Assembly (NCBI RefSeq): GCF_002382885.1 | Contig: NZ_NWVL01000053.1 | Coordinates: 1-58,274 of the forward strand | DNA: 58,274 nucleotides | Direction: 5' to 3' | From: Streptomyces sp. WZ.A104 | Lineage (GTDB): Bacteria > Actinomycetota > Actinomycetes > Streptomycetales > Streptomycetaceae | Shown: piece after piece, positions 44,389-52,651 of the stretch | Layout: each line of letters starts with the position of its first letter | Numbering within the stretch: position 1 is the stretch's first letter | Position numbers and translations under genes: made by a program | The notes under the pieces: model-generated | What the model saw: the letters and a program-made list of their open reading frames with translations, nothing else | Databases searched by the model: none | Told to the model about the DNA's origin: nothing

Positions 44389-45325
44389 GCCCGTACGGTC
44401 CGTCTCGCCCCCGCCACCGTCCGAGGGTGGCTCGGGCCGCGGTCCGTGCGTACGGGGAGAGCATCAGCAGTGGCGCCCACGGCCAGGTGTGGCGCAGGCA
44501 GTAGACGCACCACTGACGGGGCGGCAGTTCCCGTACGGACGTCACCCGGCGCAGCGCCTCCCGGACGCCGATGCCCGGTTCCCGCGAGCCGGGAGCGTCC
44601 GGGCCGTCCGCGCACACGCCCGCGTGGCCGGGGGCGACGAACGCGTGCACCCCGGCCCGCCGGGCACGGCACCCGTGGTCGTAGTCGCCCATCCGGTGGC
44701 GGAAGACCTTGTCGGGGTCCCCGACCAGGTCGTACACGGCACGGGACAGCAGCACGACCCGTCCGTCGTAGGTGTCGCAGCGCTCGGGCCGGTGCTCGCC
44801 GGGCTCGACGAGCGCCAGGGACCTGCCCCGCCTCCCGGAGTACACGGTGTCTCCGTACGCGTTGCGGACCGCGCCCACGACGACCGCGTCGGGTCCGACC
44901 GCCTCCGCCGTTCCCAGCAGGGTCGCGAGCGCGTCCGGGTGCAGTTCGACGCCGTCGTCGAGCCACAGCTGGTGCGTCCATGTGTGGCTCGGCCCGCCCG
45001 GCGCGCCGAGCGGGCCCCCGCCTCCGCCCCCGCTCCGGCTGTTGCGGCTCGCGATGCGCAGCGCCTGGCTGCGGAGGACGCCCGGGCCCACCGTCATGAC
45101 CTCCACGGCCGGATACCGCAGCCGTACCGCCTCCGGCGTGCCGTCGGTGCTGCCGGTGTCGACCAGATGCACGCCGAGCGTCGTCCCGGCGGGGAGCCCG
45201 CGCTGCTCCTCCAGGGCGCGCAGCGCGGACAGTGTCCTCGTACGGTGGTCGTGACTCGTCATCAGCACAGCCAGGTGAACGGAGCGCGCAGGGGACTCCT
45301 CCATGGAACGGATCTCATCACCCAT
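44309..45325 (-). CDS. Family 2 glycosyltransferase
   Basis: A 338-aa GT-A type enzyme. HLAVLMTSHDHRTRTLSALRALEEQ opens the Rossmann part. LGVHLVDTGSTDGTPEAVRLRYPAVEVMTVG carries the nucleotide-binding Asp. LWLDDGVELHPDALATLL is the DxD-like site, and MGDYDHGCRARRAGVHAFVAPG the acceptor region. No membrane segment is seen. It probably transfers a sugar to a cell-surface glycan with its MraY-like neighbour, but that is inferred. The C-terminal 27 basic residues overlap the convergent gene. Confidence 0.8.
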   Translation of the reverse strand: MGDEIRSMEESPARSVHLAVLMTSHDHRTRTLSALRALEEQRGLPAGTTLGVHLVDTGSTDGTPEAVRLRYPAVEVMTVGPGVLRSQALRIASRNSRSGGGGGGPLGAPGGPSHTWTHQLWLDDGVELHPDALATLLGTAEAVGPDAVVVGAVRNAYGDTVYSGRRGRSLALVEPGEHRPERCDTYDGRVVLLSRAVYDLVGDPDKVFRHRMGDYDHGCRARRAGVHAFVAPGHAGVCADGPDAPGSREPGIGVREALRRVTSVRELPPRQWCVYCLRHTWPWAPLLMLSPYARTAARATLGRWRGRDGPYGLSSARRRGERRNGRRGAEARWGDPRR

Positions 45326-45347
45326 GCATGGAATAGGATATTCCGCC

Positions 45348-45353
45348 TAGGCT
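45348..45353 (+). promoter_or_regulatory. -10 box (TAGGCT), leaderless start of the PLC-like gene
   Basis: TAGGCT lies 6 nt before the GTG at 45360 in an AT-richer stretch that also separates it from the divergent glycosyltransferase gene. Confidence 0.4.
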
Positions 45354-45359
45354 GATGGA

Positions 45360-47573
45360 GTGAGCGCCGAACCGATCACGAACCCGCTCCGGCCCGGGCA
45401 GGGGCCCGCCCCGCTCCGGTCCGGCCCTCTCGTTCCGGTGGTCGCCTTCCTGCTCGCCGCGCTGTGCGTGACGACCGTCGCCCTGACCGCCACCGTTCGC
45501 GGCACCGCCGCCTCGCCCGGCTTCTACCAGGCCGTACTTGACGAGGAGTCGGCGTACGACCGGCTCTACAGCGAGGTGCTCGTCGACCCGGAACTCTCGC
45601 CCGTCACCCGTGATCTGCTGGCTCGCCTGCCCGTGCCCGAGGCGCTGGTGACGTCCAACATCAAGGTCGTACTGCCGCCCGACACCGTGCGGGCGCTCAC
45701 CGACCAGCAGATCCACGCGGTCACCGGCTATCTGCGCGGCGAGGACGACGAACTGCGGCTGCGGGTGGACATCACCCCGGTGCTGGAGAACCTCGGCGAC
45801 CTCGCCCGTATCTACTTCGGTGACCTGGTGGCCAGCCTCCAGGGACGCGACCAGCCGGACTTCGATCGCTTCACCGCCGACCTCGACTCCGCGCTCGACG
45901 AGCTGACGGAGGGCCGGGCGCCCGCCCTGCCCGCCCTGCCGCTCACCGACGAGCAGGCCGACCGGGCCGCCGACGCCCTGCTGGCGGCCGCCCCGGGGCA
46001 GGAGCGGGCCGCCCTGCGCCCCGAGGTCGAGGTGGCCCTGGCGGAAGGGGATGTGGCCACCGCCCTGGCGGCCACCGTCGCGGCCGTCCTCTCCGACAGC
46101 TCGCGGAACGCCGCGGCCGGTCTCCGCACCACGCTCCAGGGCGGTACGTGGGACTTCACCGGCTCCCTGGCCGCCGCCGGGAACGACCTCACGGCCCTGG
46201 AGCGGACACGCGACGGGATCCGGTTCCTGCCCCTGCTCCAGATCCTCGCCGCCACCCTGGCCCTGGCCGCTCTCGCGACGCTCTGGTGCACCGGTCCCGC
46301 CGCCCCGGCCCGGCGCGTGATGCGGCTGGGCCAGGCGCTCGCCTGCGGAGGCGCCCTGACCGCCGCGACCGTCCTCCTGGCCCGCCTCATCACCGGAGGA
46401 CGGTTCCTCACCACGCCGTCCTCCTGGGCCCCGAGCGTCACCGCCCTCGTCGACGACCTCCAGCGCACCGCCGTGGACCAGGTGGTGGCCATCGGTCTCG
46501 GCGCCGCCCTCGTGGCCCTCGTCGGCGGCGTGCTCCTCACCGGCGCGGGCTGGGCGCTCCTGGTGCGCCCGGGCCGACTGCTGCCCCCGACCCCGGCCGT
46601 GCTGCGCGGTACGGCGGCGGGCGTGGCCTGCGCCGCACTGGCCGGAGTCCTGATCGTGCCGCCCGTGTTCGGCCCGTCCGCGCCCCGCCGCTGCCAGGGC
46701 AGCAGCCGCCTGTGCGAGCTGCGCTACGACGAGGTCGCCCACCTCACCTCCCACAACGCCATGTCCACGACGGCCGACCGGTTCATCGGTCCCCTCCAGG
46801 ACCCCGACATCACCACCCAGCTCAGCACCGGTGTCCGGGCCCTCCAACTGGACACCTACCGCTGGGAGAGCCCGCAGGACATCACGGCACGGCTCGACAC
46901 CTCCGAGTTCACCCCCGAACAGCGGCGGCTGATCTCCGGCGCCGTCGACCGGGCCAACCCGCCGCGCGAGGGCCTCTGGCTCTGCCACAGCGTCTGCCGC
47001 GCCGGAGCCGTCGAACTGGTCCCGGCCCTGACCGACATCGGGGACTGGCTCCGCGCGCACCCCGCCGAGATCGTGACGCTGATCATCCAGGACGACATCA
47101 GCGCCGAGGACACCGAGAGGGCGTTCCGCGCGGCAGGCCTCGACGACCTCCTGCACACCCCCGCCGAGAACCCGGACGAACCGTGGCCCACGCTGGCGGA
47201 GATGATCGACAGCGGCCGACGGCTGGTGGTGTTCGCCGAGAAGGCCGACGGACCGGCACCCTGGTACCGCAACTTCTACCGGTACGGAATGGAGACCCCG
47301 TTCGCCTTCCGCAGCCCCTTTGACATGACGTGCGAGCCGAACCGCGGTGGCACCGGCAAACGGCTCTTCCTGCTCAACCACTTCATCACCGACGGGGGCG
47401 GCAGCCGCCTGGACGCCGGGCAGGTCAACACCCGCGAATGGGTCCTGGAGCGGGCTCGCGCCTGCGAGGCGGAACGCGGCCGTCCGGTGACCTTCATCGC
47501 GGTCGACTACACGACGATCGGCGACGCCCTCGGAGCGGTGAACGAACTCAACTCCCGCCGCGCGCAGAAGTGA
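45360..47573 (+). CDS. Membrane-anchored PI-PLC-like phosphodiesterase
   Basis: A 737-aa fusion. One N-terminal membrane segment (about 23-45) is followed by an extracytoplasmic helical domain (50-290). Three to four membrane spans follow (about 298-315, 325-345, 378-400 and 415-437), then a C-terminal PI-PLC X-type TIM barrel (445-737). The two catalytic histidines of the family are present, in LTSHNAMST and WLCHSVC, with LDTYRW and HPAEIVTLIIQDD around them. The barrel should face outside and cleave or bind a phosphodiester lipid or glycan. The substrate is unknown. The fusion of this barrel to a polytopic domain is common in actinobacteria but not characterised. Confidence 0.8.
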   Translation: MSAEPITNPLRPGQGPAPLRSGPLVPVVAFLLAALCVTTVALTATVRGTAASPGFYQAVLDEESAYDRLYSEVLVDPELSPVTRDLLARLPVPEALVTSNIKVVLPPDTVRALTDQQIHAVTGYLRGEDDELRLRVDITPVLENLGDLARIYFGDLVASLQGRDQPDFDRFTADLDSALDELTEGRAPALPALPLTDEQADRAADALLAAAPGQERAALRPEVEVALAEGDVATALAATVAAVLSDSSRNAAAGLRTTLQGGTWDFTGSLAAAGNDLTALERTRDGIRFLPLLQILAATLALAALATLWCTGPAAPARRVMRLGQALACGGALTAATVLLARLITGGRFLTTPSSWAPSVTALVDDLQRTAVDQVVAIGLGAALVALVGGVLLTGAGWALLVRPGRLLPPTPAVLRGTAAGVACAALAGVLIVPPVFGPSAPRRCQGSSRLCELRYDEVAHLTSHNAMSTTADRFIGPLQDPDITTQLSTGVRALQLDTYRWESPQDITARLDTSEFTPEQRRLISGAVDRANPPREGLWLCHSVCRAGAVELVPALTDIGDWLRAHPAEIVTLIIQDDISAEDTERAFRAAGLDDLLHTPAENPDEPWPTLAEMIDSGRRLVVFAEKADGPAPWYRNFYRYGMETPFAFRSPFDMTCEPNRGGTGKRLFLLNHFITDGGGSRLDAGQVNTREWVLERARACEAERGRPVTFIAVDYTTIGDALGAVNELNSRRAQK

Positions 47574-47686
47574 CGGGCCGCAACCCCGGGGGAAGTGCCG
47601 GACCGGCGTGAGAGGCTACGTTCCCAGCGGCGCCGTACCGTGCGGACGGGGCCGGACGACTGCCGACAGATCGGGAACCAGCGCCC

Positions 47687-48667
47687 ATGACTGCTCCGAG
47701 CGAACCCGCACCGCACGGTGCTCCCGCCGCCGTTCCGTCCCCCGGTGGGGGGACCCGACCGCCGGGCGCGGGCCGCCTGCTGGCCGTGAGCGATCTGCAC
47801 GCGGCGGTCACCGACAACCGGCCCATCGTGGAGTCCCTGCACCCCACATCCGACGCGGACTGGCTGATCGTCGCGGGCGATGTGGCCGAGCGCCCCGAGG
47901 ACATCCGGTGGGCGCTCGAACTCCTCGCGGAACGCTTCGCCCACGTCATCTGGACCCCTGGCAACCACGAGCTGTGGACGCTCGACAAGGACCCGGTCCA
48001 ACTGCGCGGCGAGGCCCGCTACACCTACCTCGTCGAGCTGTGCCGGAGCCTCGGAGTGACCACCCCCGAGGACCCCTTCCCGCTCTGGCCGGGCCCCGAA
48101 GGGCCGGTGGCTGTGGCGCCGCTCTTCCTCCTGTACGACTACACCTTCCGCGCCCCGGGCACGCACACGAAGGAGGAGTCGCTGGCCGTCGCCCACGAGG
48201 CCGGGATCGTCTGCAACGACGAATACCTCCTCCACCCGGACCCCTACCCCGCCCGCGACGACTGGTGCCGCGACCGGGTGGCCCTGACCGAGCGCCGACT
48301 CGCGGAGCACGACCCCGAGATACCCCTCGTCCTCGCCGGACACTGGCCGCTCGTCAGGGAACCCACGTCGGTGATGTGGTATCCGGAGTTCGCCCAGTGG
48401 TGCGGCACCGAACTCACCGCCGACTGGCACCGCCGCTTCAACGTCACGGCCGTCGTCTACGGCCACCTCCACATCCCCCGTACGACCTGGTACGACGGGG
48501 TGCGCTTCGAGGAGGTCTCCATCGGCTACCCCCGGGAGTGGCGCGACCGGGGCCACCCGCGCGGACTGCTGCGCCAGATCCTCCCGTACGAGGGTGAGCC
48601 CGCCCCCACCGTCACGACCGGGGCCGAACCGTCCGCCCGGCACCACACCCCCGGAGGCTCCTCGTGA
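47687..48667 (+). CDS. Calcineurin-type metallophosphoesterase
   Basis: A 326-aa cytoplasmic hydrolase. All metal-site motifs are present: AVSDLHAAV (D-x-H), IVAGDVAE (GD), TPGNHELW (GNHE), LAGHWPL (H) and YGHLHIPR (GHxH). It may act on nucleotides or phosphodiesters. Its stop overlaps the GTG of a phosphopantetheinyl transferase gene (GTGA). The coupling suggests a shared task such as recycling a coenzyme A by-product, which is inference. Confidence 0.85.
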   Translation: MTAPSEPAPHGAPAAVPSPGGGTRPPGAGRLLAVSDLHAAVTDNRPIVESLHPTSDADWLIVAGDVAERPEDIRWALELLAERFAHVIWTPGNHELWTLDKDPVQLRGEARYTYLVELCRSLGVTTPEDPFPLWPGPEGPVAVAPLFLLYDYTFRAPGTHTKEESLAVAHEAGIVCNDEYLLHPDPYPARDDWCRDRVALTERRLAEHDPEIPLVLAGHWPLVREPTSVMWYPEFAQWCGTELTADWHRRFNVTAVVYGHLHIPRTTWYDGVRFEEVSIGYPREWRDRGHPRGLLRQILPYEGEPAPTVTTGAEPSARHHTPGGSS

Positions 48668-49377
48668 TCGAGCGGCTGTTGCCCTCCGACGTCTCCTGCG
48701 CCGCCACCCGCGCGGAGACCGTCCCGGACGGAACCCTCTTCCCCGAGGAGGAGGCGCTGGTCGTCAAGAGCGTCGCCAAGCGCAGGAACGACTTCGCGAC
48801 GGCGCGTGCCTGCGCCCGCCGCGCCATGGCCGGGCTCGGCCTGCCCCCGGCCCCCGTGCTCCACGGCCACCGGGGGAGGCCGCTGTGGCCCGAGGGCATC
48901 GTCGGCAGCCTCACCCACTGCGGCGGCTACCGAGCGGCCGCGCTGGCGCGGGCCACGGACGTGCTGTCGCTGGGCATCGACGCGGAGCCGCACGCCCCGC
49001 TCCCCGTCGACGTAAGGGAGTTGGTGGCCCTGCCCGCCGAACGCGAGCGGATCGGCCCTCCCGCACCGGAGGGCACGGACGCCATCCACTGGGACCGCGT
49101 TCTGTTCAGCGCCAAGGAGAGCGTCTTCAAGGTCTGGTATCCGGTCACCCGACTCGAACTCGACTTCACGGAAGCCGATCTGGTGTTTCGCCAGGCAGAA
49201 GGCGGGGTGGACGGCGGCACGAAGGACGGGGTGGCCGAGGGCTCCTTCGCCGCCCGGTTGCTGCGGACCGACCCGGCCCTGCCGACGGTGCTGGAGGGGC
49301 GCTGGCGCATCGAGGAGGGCATCGCCGTCACGGCGGTGCTGGTGCGGCCCGACTGGGCGGAGAACGACGGCCGATGA
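48664..49377 (+). CDS. 4'-phosphopantetheinyl transferase (Sfp/EntD type)
   Basis: A 237-aa enzyme that moves phosphopantetheine from CoA to carrier proteins of polyketide and peptide synthases. Visible motifs are GSLTHCGGYRAAALAR, the Mg site LGIDAEPH (Asp106, Glu108) and FSAKESVFKVWYP (Lys151, Glu152). The length and motifs fit the EntD-like subgroup. It is translated with the metallophosphoesterase. No PKS or NRPS cluster is in the window, so it probably serves pathways elsewhere. Confidence 0.93.
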   Translation: MIERLLPSDVSCAATRAETVPDGTLFPEEEALVVKSVAKRRNDFATARACARRAMAGLGLPPAPVLHGHRGRPLWPEGIVGSLTHCGGYRAAALARATDVLSLGIDAEPHAPLPVDVRELVALPAERERIGPPAPEGTDAIHWDRVLFSAKESVFKVWYPVTRLELDFTEADLVFRQAEGGVDGGTKDGVAEGSFAARLLRTDPALPTVLEGRWRIEEGIAVTAVLVRPDWAENDGR

Positions 49378-49380
49378 CGG

Positions 49381-49989
49381 TCAGTCAGCGGACGGGCCGG
49401 GGGTGGCGGCGGTAAGGGGGCGTCCCAGCCGGACGTTCCAGCGGCCCGACCGCCCGGCGAGTTCGGTCAGCGAGAGCGGGGCGACGTCCAGTCGCCAGAA
49501 CGCCTCCAGGGGCAGCCGCAGACCGTGGACGACCGCCGCCCGGACCACCGAGGGCTCGACGACCGCGAGGACGCCCCCGCCGCTCCCGCCGCCCGGACCC
49601 TGGAGGGTGTCCAGGTACCCCCCGGTCCGCCCCACCAGGTCCCGCAGCGATTCGCCTCCGTGCGGGGCCGCCGAAGGGTCGCCGAGCCAGGCCGCCACCT
49701 CCGCCGGTTCGGCCGCGCCCACCTCGTCGAGCCGACGGCCGGTCCAGCGCCCCAGGTCCCAGCCCGCCAGGGCCGGTTCGGTCACTACGGCCGCCAGCCC
49801 GAGCGCGGCGGCGGTCCCGAGGCACCGCGTGGACGGGCCGCTCAGGTGGGTCCCGGCCTCCGGCACCGCACCGGCCGCCGCCTCCGCGAGCTCCCGCCCG
49901 GACCGGTCCAGCGGGGCGTCGCCGTCGAAGCGGGCCTCCCTCAGGGCCGCGTTCATCGCCGGTGAGATCAACATCACGCGTATCGTCAT
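49381..49989 (-). CDS. Histidine phosphatase-fold protein without catalytic residues
   Basis: A 202-aa protein that aligns along its length with CobC-type phosphatases: FDGDAPLDRSGRELA, LSGPSTRCLGTAAALG, ALAGWDLGRWTGRRLDE, PHGGESLRDLVGRTGGYLD and RLDVAPLSLTEL. The nucleophile motif (L)RHG is replaced by LISPAMNAA at residues 7-15. The second His motif (VSHGG) is replaced by VVEPSVVRA. It should not be an active phosphatase. It lies divergent from a cobalamin riboswitch and the cbtBA cobalt genes, where a CobC-like ancestor would make sense. A binding or regulatory role is inferred. Confidence 0.75.
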   Translation of the reverse strand: MTIRVMLISPAMNAALREARFDGDAPLDRSGRELAEAAAGAVPEAGTHLSGPSTRCLGTAAALGLAAVVTEPALAGWDLGRWTGRRLDEVGAAEPAEVAAWLGDPSAAPHGGESLRDLVGRTGGYLDTLQGPGGGSGGGVLAVVEPSVVRAAVVHGLRLPLEAFWRLDVAPLSLTELAGRSGRWNVRLGRPLTAATPGPSAD

Positions 49990-50078
49990 GCCCCTGTCCT
50001 CACTCCTTCAACACGGGCCCCAGGGCCCTGTTCCGCCAAGGTATCCGCGCTCCGCGGCCCCGCAGATTGCACCATGGC

Positions 50079-50218
50079 GGTGCCTGCGTACAGGCGGTAT
50101 GGTCTCGTCGACCATGACGACGGTGTGACGGAAGTCCGGTGAGAATCCGGCACGGTCGCGCCACTGTGTACCCGCACTCCTGCGGGAAGTCAGACCCAGC
50201 ACCTTCGTCCGGGGCACC
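50079..50218 (+). ncRNA. Cobalamin (B12) riboswitch
   Basis: The conserved core GGTGAGAATCCGGCACGGTC-GCGCCACTGT lies at about 50138-50167, followed by the hairpin CCCGCACTCCTGCGGG and AGTCAGACCC. The closing stem is GGTGCC (50079-50084) with GGCACC (50213-50218). It lies directly before cbtB and should lower expression when adenosylcobalamin or a relative is plentiful. A GGGAC/GTTCCC hairpin next to the cbtB ribosome site (50226-50240) may be the expression platform. Confidence 0.93.
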
Positions 50219-50255
50219 ACTACTAGGGACGCGTGTTCCCACAGGAGGTTCTGCC

Positions 50256-50471
50256 ATGGCACAGTCCGCCGCTCCCGCCGCGGGGGCATCGGCGATCACC
50301 CCGATCTCGGCGAAGGCCATAGCCCCATGGGCGGTCTTCTTCGGCATCCTCATGCTCGTCCTGCTCTACTTCGTCGGCGCCGAACAGGGCGCCACCGCGC
50401 TCATCTCGGGCCAGGGCGTCCACGAATGGGTCCACGACGGCCGTCACCTGCTCGGTTTCCCCTGCCACTGA
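50256..50471 (+). CDS. cbtB: Cobalt transporter subunit CbtB
   Basis: A 71-aa protein with one membrane span (about 25-48) and the C-terminal motif HEWVHDGRHLLGFPCH, rich in His and typical of CbtB. The AGGAGG site at 50243-50248 sets the start. CbtB works with CbtA in predicted cobalt uptake. The riboswitch upstream and cbtA downstream confirm the assignment. A run of four 9-bp repeats follows the stop. Confidence 0.92.
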   Translation: MAQSAAPAAGASAITPISAKAIAPWAVFFGILMLVLLYFVGAEQGATALISGQGVHEWVHDGRHLLGFPCH

Positions 50472-50505
50472 GGCACCTGAGGCACCTGAGGCACCTGAGG
50501 CACCC
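50469..50505 (+). repeat. Tandem repeat, four copies of GAGGCACCT between cbtB and cbtA
   Basis: Four 9-bp units (the last ending in C) begin at the cbtB stop codon. The unit length is a multiple of three, so copy number changes would also be tolerated if the run were read through. Confidence 0.85.
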
Positions 50506-50558
50506 AGGAATTCAGCGGACACGGGAAGCAAGAGAAACCGAGAAATCAGGGATACATC

Positions 50559-51335
50559 GTGAACTCCATATCTGTCAGGGCTCTGCTCGTGCGCGGCATG
50601 CTCGCGGGCCTGATCGCGGGCGCACTGGCGCTCGCCGTCGCCTACTTCCTCGGTGAGTCCCAGGTGGACGCCGCCATCGCCCTCGAAGAGGCCCACAGTC
50701 ACGCCGGCCACGGCGGGGGCGAGGAGGAGGAGTTGGTCAGCCGCACCATGCAGGCCACCGGCGGACTCGCCACAGCCCTCCTGGTCTTCGGCGTCGCGGC
50801 GGGCGGGATCGCCGCCCTCGTGGTCTCGTACGCGCTGGGCCGCATCGGCAACTTCGGCCCGCGGGCCACGGCCGCACTGATCGCCGGAGCGGCCCTGCTC
50901 ACCGTCTACATCGTGCCGTTCCTGAAGTACCCGGCGAACCCGCCGGCCGTCGGCAACCCCGACACCATCGGGCAGCGCACCACCCTGTTCTTCCTGATGG
51001 TCGCCCTCAGCGTGCTGCTGGCCGTCGCCGCCGTCATCGTCGGCAAGCGGCTCGCACCCGGCCTGGGCAACTGGAACGCGACCATCGCGGCGGCCGCCGG
51101 TTTCGTCGTCGTGATCGGCCTCGCCCATGCCTTCCTGCCCTCGTTCGACGAGGTCGGCAAGGACTTCCCGGCCAGCCTGCTGTGGAAGTTCCGGCTCTCG
51201 ACGCTCGCCGTCCAGGTCACGTTCTGGAGCGGCTTCGGCCTGATCTTCGGCTACCTCACGGAGCGCCTCCTGACGCCCGCCGCGGGAGCGGGGCGTCAGG
51301 AGGCCGAAGAACGAGCCGTGGTCGGGGCGTCCTGA
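50559..51335 (+). CDS. cbtA: Cobalt transporter subunit CbtA
   Basis: A 258-aa membrane protein with six hydrophobic segments. A His/Glu-rich loop after the first span (EEAHSHAGHGGGEEEE, about 46-61) is a likely metal-binding site. PFLKYPANPPAVG and LAHAFLPSFDEVGKDFPASLLWKFRLSTLAVQ are typical CbtA segments. The start is GTG, and a purine-rich but weak ribosome site precedes it. With CbtB it should take up cobalt for B12 synthesis under riboswitch control. Confidence 0.92.
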   Translation: MNSISVRALLVRGMLAGLIAGALALAVAYFLGESQVDAAIALEEAHSHAGHGGGEEEELVSRTMQATGGLATALLVFGVAAGGIAALVVSYALGRIGNFGPRATAALIAGAALLTVYIVPFLKYPANPPAVGNPDTIGQRTTLFFLMVALSVLLAVAAVIVGKRLAPGLGNWNATIAAAAGFVVVIGLAHAFLPSFDEVGKDFPASLLWKFRLSTLAVQVTFWSGFGLIFGYLTERLLTPAAGAGRQEAEERAVVGAS

Positions 51336-52033
51336 TCACGGAGGCCGTCCTCCATGCGCCGCGCAGTGTTCTCGACGATCCTCGCGAGGCCCTCCTGTAC
51401 GTCCACGTGCCGCTCCTCACTTCCGTGCGGAGCGTACGCGGACACCGATAGCAGGAGGTCTCCGTTCCGGAGGATCAGGGTCCGGCCGGGGCGGCCCCGT
51501 TCCTCGGAGGGCGGGGCGCAGGCTGCCGCGTGCACCCTGGCCGGACCTCGCCCGTGCGCCCGGTCGAGGTCCTCCTTGACGGGGTAGGCGTGCCGGGCGG
51601 GCTCGTCGTCCTCGTGGACGCAGGCCGTGGCTCTGAGTTTCCGGTCCGTACCGTCCGGGGCCTTGAGGTCAACGAGGCAGGCGGTGCGGCGGTAGCGCGG
51701 CCGGGCGCCGTCCTCGCCGATGTCCGCCCGGGCGCCGGGCGCCCGGGCGAGGCGGAGTCGGTGGTGCTGCCGAGCGTGAAGCCCTCGGCGGGTGGGGCGC
51801 CCATGAGCAGGTCACACGGTTCGGCGGTCCAGCTGTGGACGCCCGGAGGCCCGGCGACCGAAACGTCCGCGTCCCCGCTGCCGCCGTCCCCGCCCCCGGA
51901 GCACGGTCGCGGCCACAGGCATCAGTGCGAGCGGCGCGCCCCCACGCGCGGCCCGCGCCTGGCGCAGTGCGGCCCGCGCCTGGCGTACCGAGGCATGCGC
52001 CCTGCCCAATGCGGCACTCCTGGATTCACGCAC
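51296..52033 (-). pseudogene. Frameshifted secreted lipoprotein gene (two indels)
   Basis: Three stretches in two frames read as one lipoprotein if joined. The N-terminal frame (from the GTG at 52033) is VRESRSAALGR...GGAPLALMPVAATV, a basic signal peptide. The middle frame is CSGGGDGGSGDADVSVAG...HSWTAEPCDLLMGAPPAEGFTLGSTT. The last frame is ADIGEDGARPRYRRTACLVDLKAPDG...RTLILRNGDLLLSVSAYAPHGSEERHVDVQEGLARIVENTARRM. One base is extra near 51885-51890 (G-run after the lipobox) and one is missing near 51725-51755 (CCCGGGCG palindromes). Either the gene is dead or the sequence has two errors. The family was not recognised. Its 3' end overlaps cbtA by 40 bp. Confidence 0.6.
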
Positions 52034-52145
52034 CTCCACCCCTTCGCCCCGGAGATCCCATTGTCCGATGCCCGTACCGGCGGGTAATGGAGAGCGGGCC
52101 CGCGCCGGGGAGGCGCGGGCCCGGCCCGCTGTACGAGGCGGCGGC

Positions 52146-52505
52146 TCAGGGGCGGTCGGCCCCCGGGCCGAAGTCACCGGCGAACGCGGCGGCCATCCGC
52201 AGATGCGGCGCCGCGTCGGACGGCCGCCCCTGCCGCTCCAGCGTCCGGCCCAGCATGAGCCGCGCGTAGCCCTCCACCGGGTCCAGTTCCAGGACGGCCC
52301 GCAGCTCCTGTTCGGCCTTGCCCAGCCGTGCGGAGTGATAGTAGGAGCGGGCCAGCAGCAGCCGCGGAGCGACCTGCTCAGGCGCCTCCTCGACGAGTCC
52401 GCCCAGGATCCGGGCGGCCGTCAGGTACTCCTTGGCCTCGAAGAACAACTGCGCCCGGTCCCACCGCTCGGCGGCCGTGCCGAATTCGTAGTAGGTCTCG
52501 TCCAT
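52146..52505 (-). CDS. Tetratricopeptide repeat protein
   Basis: A 119-aa helical protein. AQLFFEAKEYLTAARILGGLVEEAPEQVAPRLLLARSYYHSARLGKAEQELRAVLELDPVEGYARLMLGRTLERQGRPSDAAPHLRMA holds two to three TPR units. The ATG at 52505 follows GGAGGAC and was preferred over an upstream in-frame start. It is probably a cytoplasmic scaffold. The partner is unknown. Confidence 0.85.
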   Translation of the reverse strand: MDETYYEFGTAAERWDRAQLFFEAKEYLTAARILGGLVEEAPEQVAPRLLLARSYYHSARLGKAEQELRAVLELDPVEGYARLMLGRTLERQGRPSDAAPHLRMAAAFAGDFGPGADRP

Positions 52506-52638
52506 CTGTCCTCCTCCGTGTGGTGCGGCCCGCGGGGAGCCGCCCCGCCGTCCGTTCAGCGATGACAACACCGCAGAATGGTTGAACATTCCACTAAAAT
52601 TCTGGCGTGGGACCCGGCGCTCCGCGCGCCCACGGGAA

Positions 52639-52644
52639 TAGGTT
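52639..52644 (+). promoter_or_regulatory. -10 box (TAGGTT), leaderless start of the pirin gene
   Basis: TAGGTT lies 7 nt before the ATG at 52652. The region upstream is AT-rich (ATTCCACTAAAATTC). Confidence 0.4.
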
Positions 52645-52651
52645 GAGCGCC

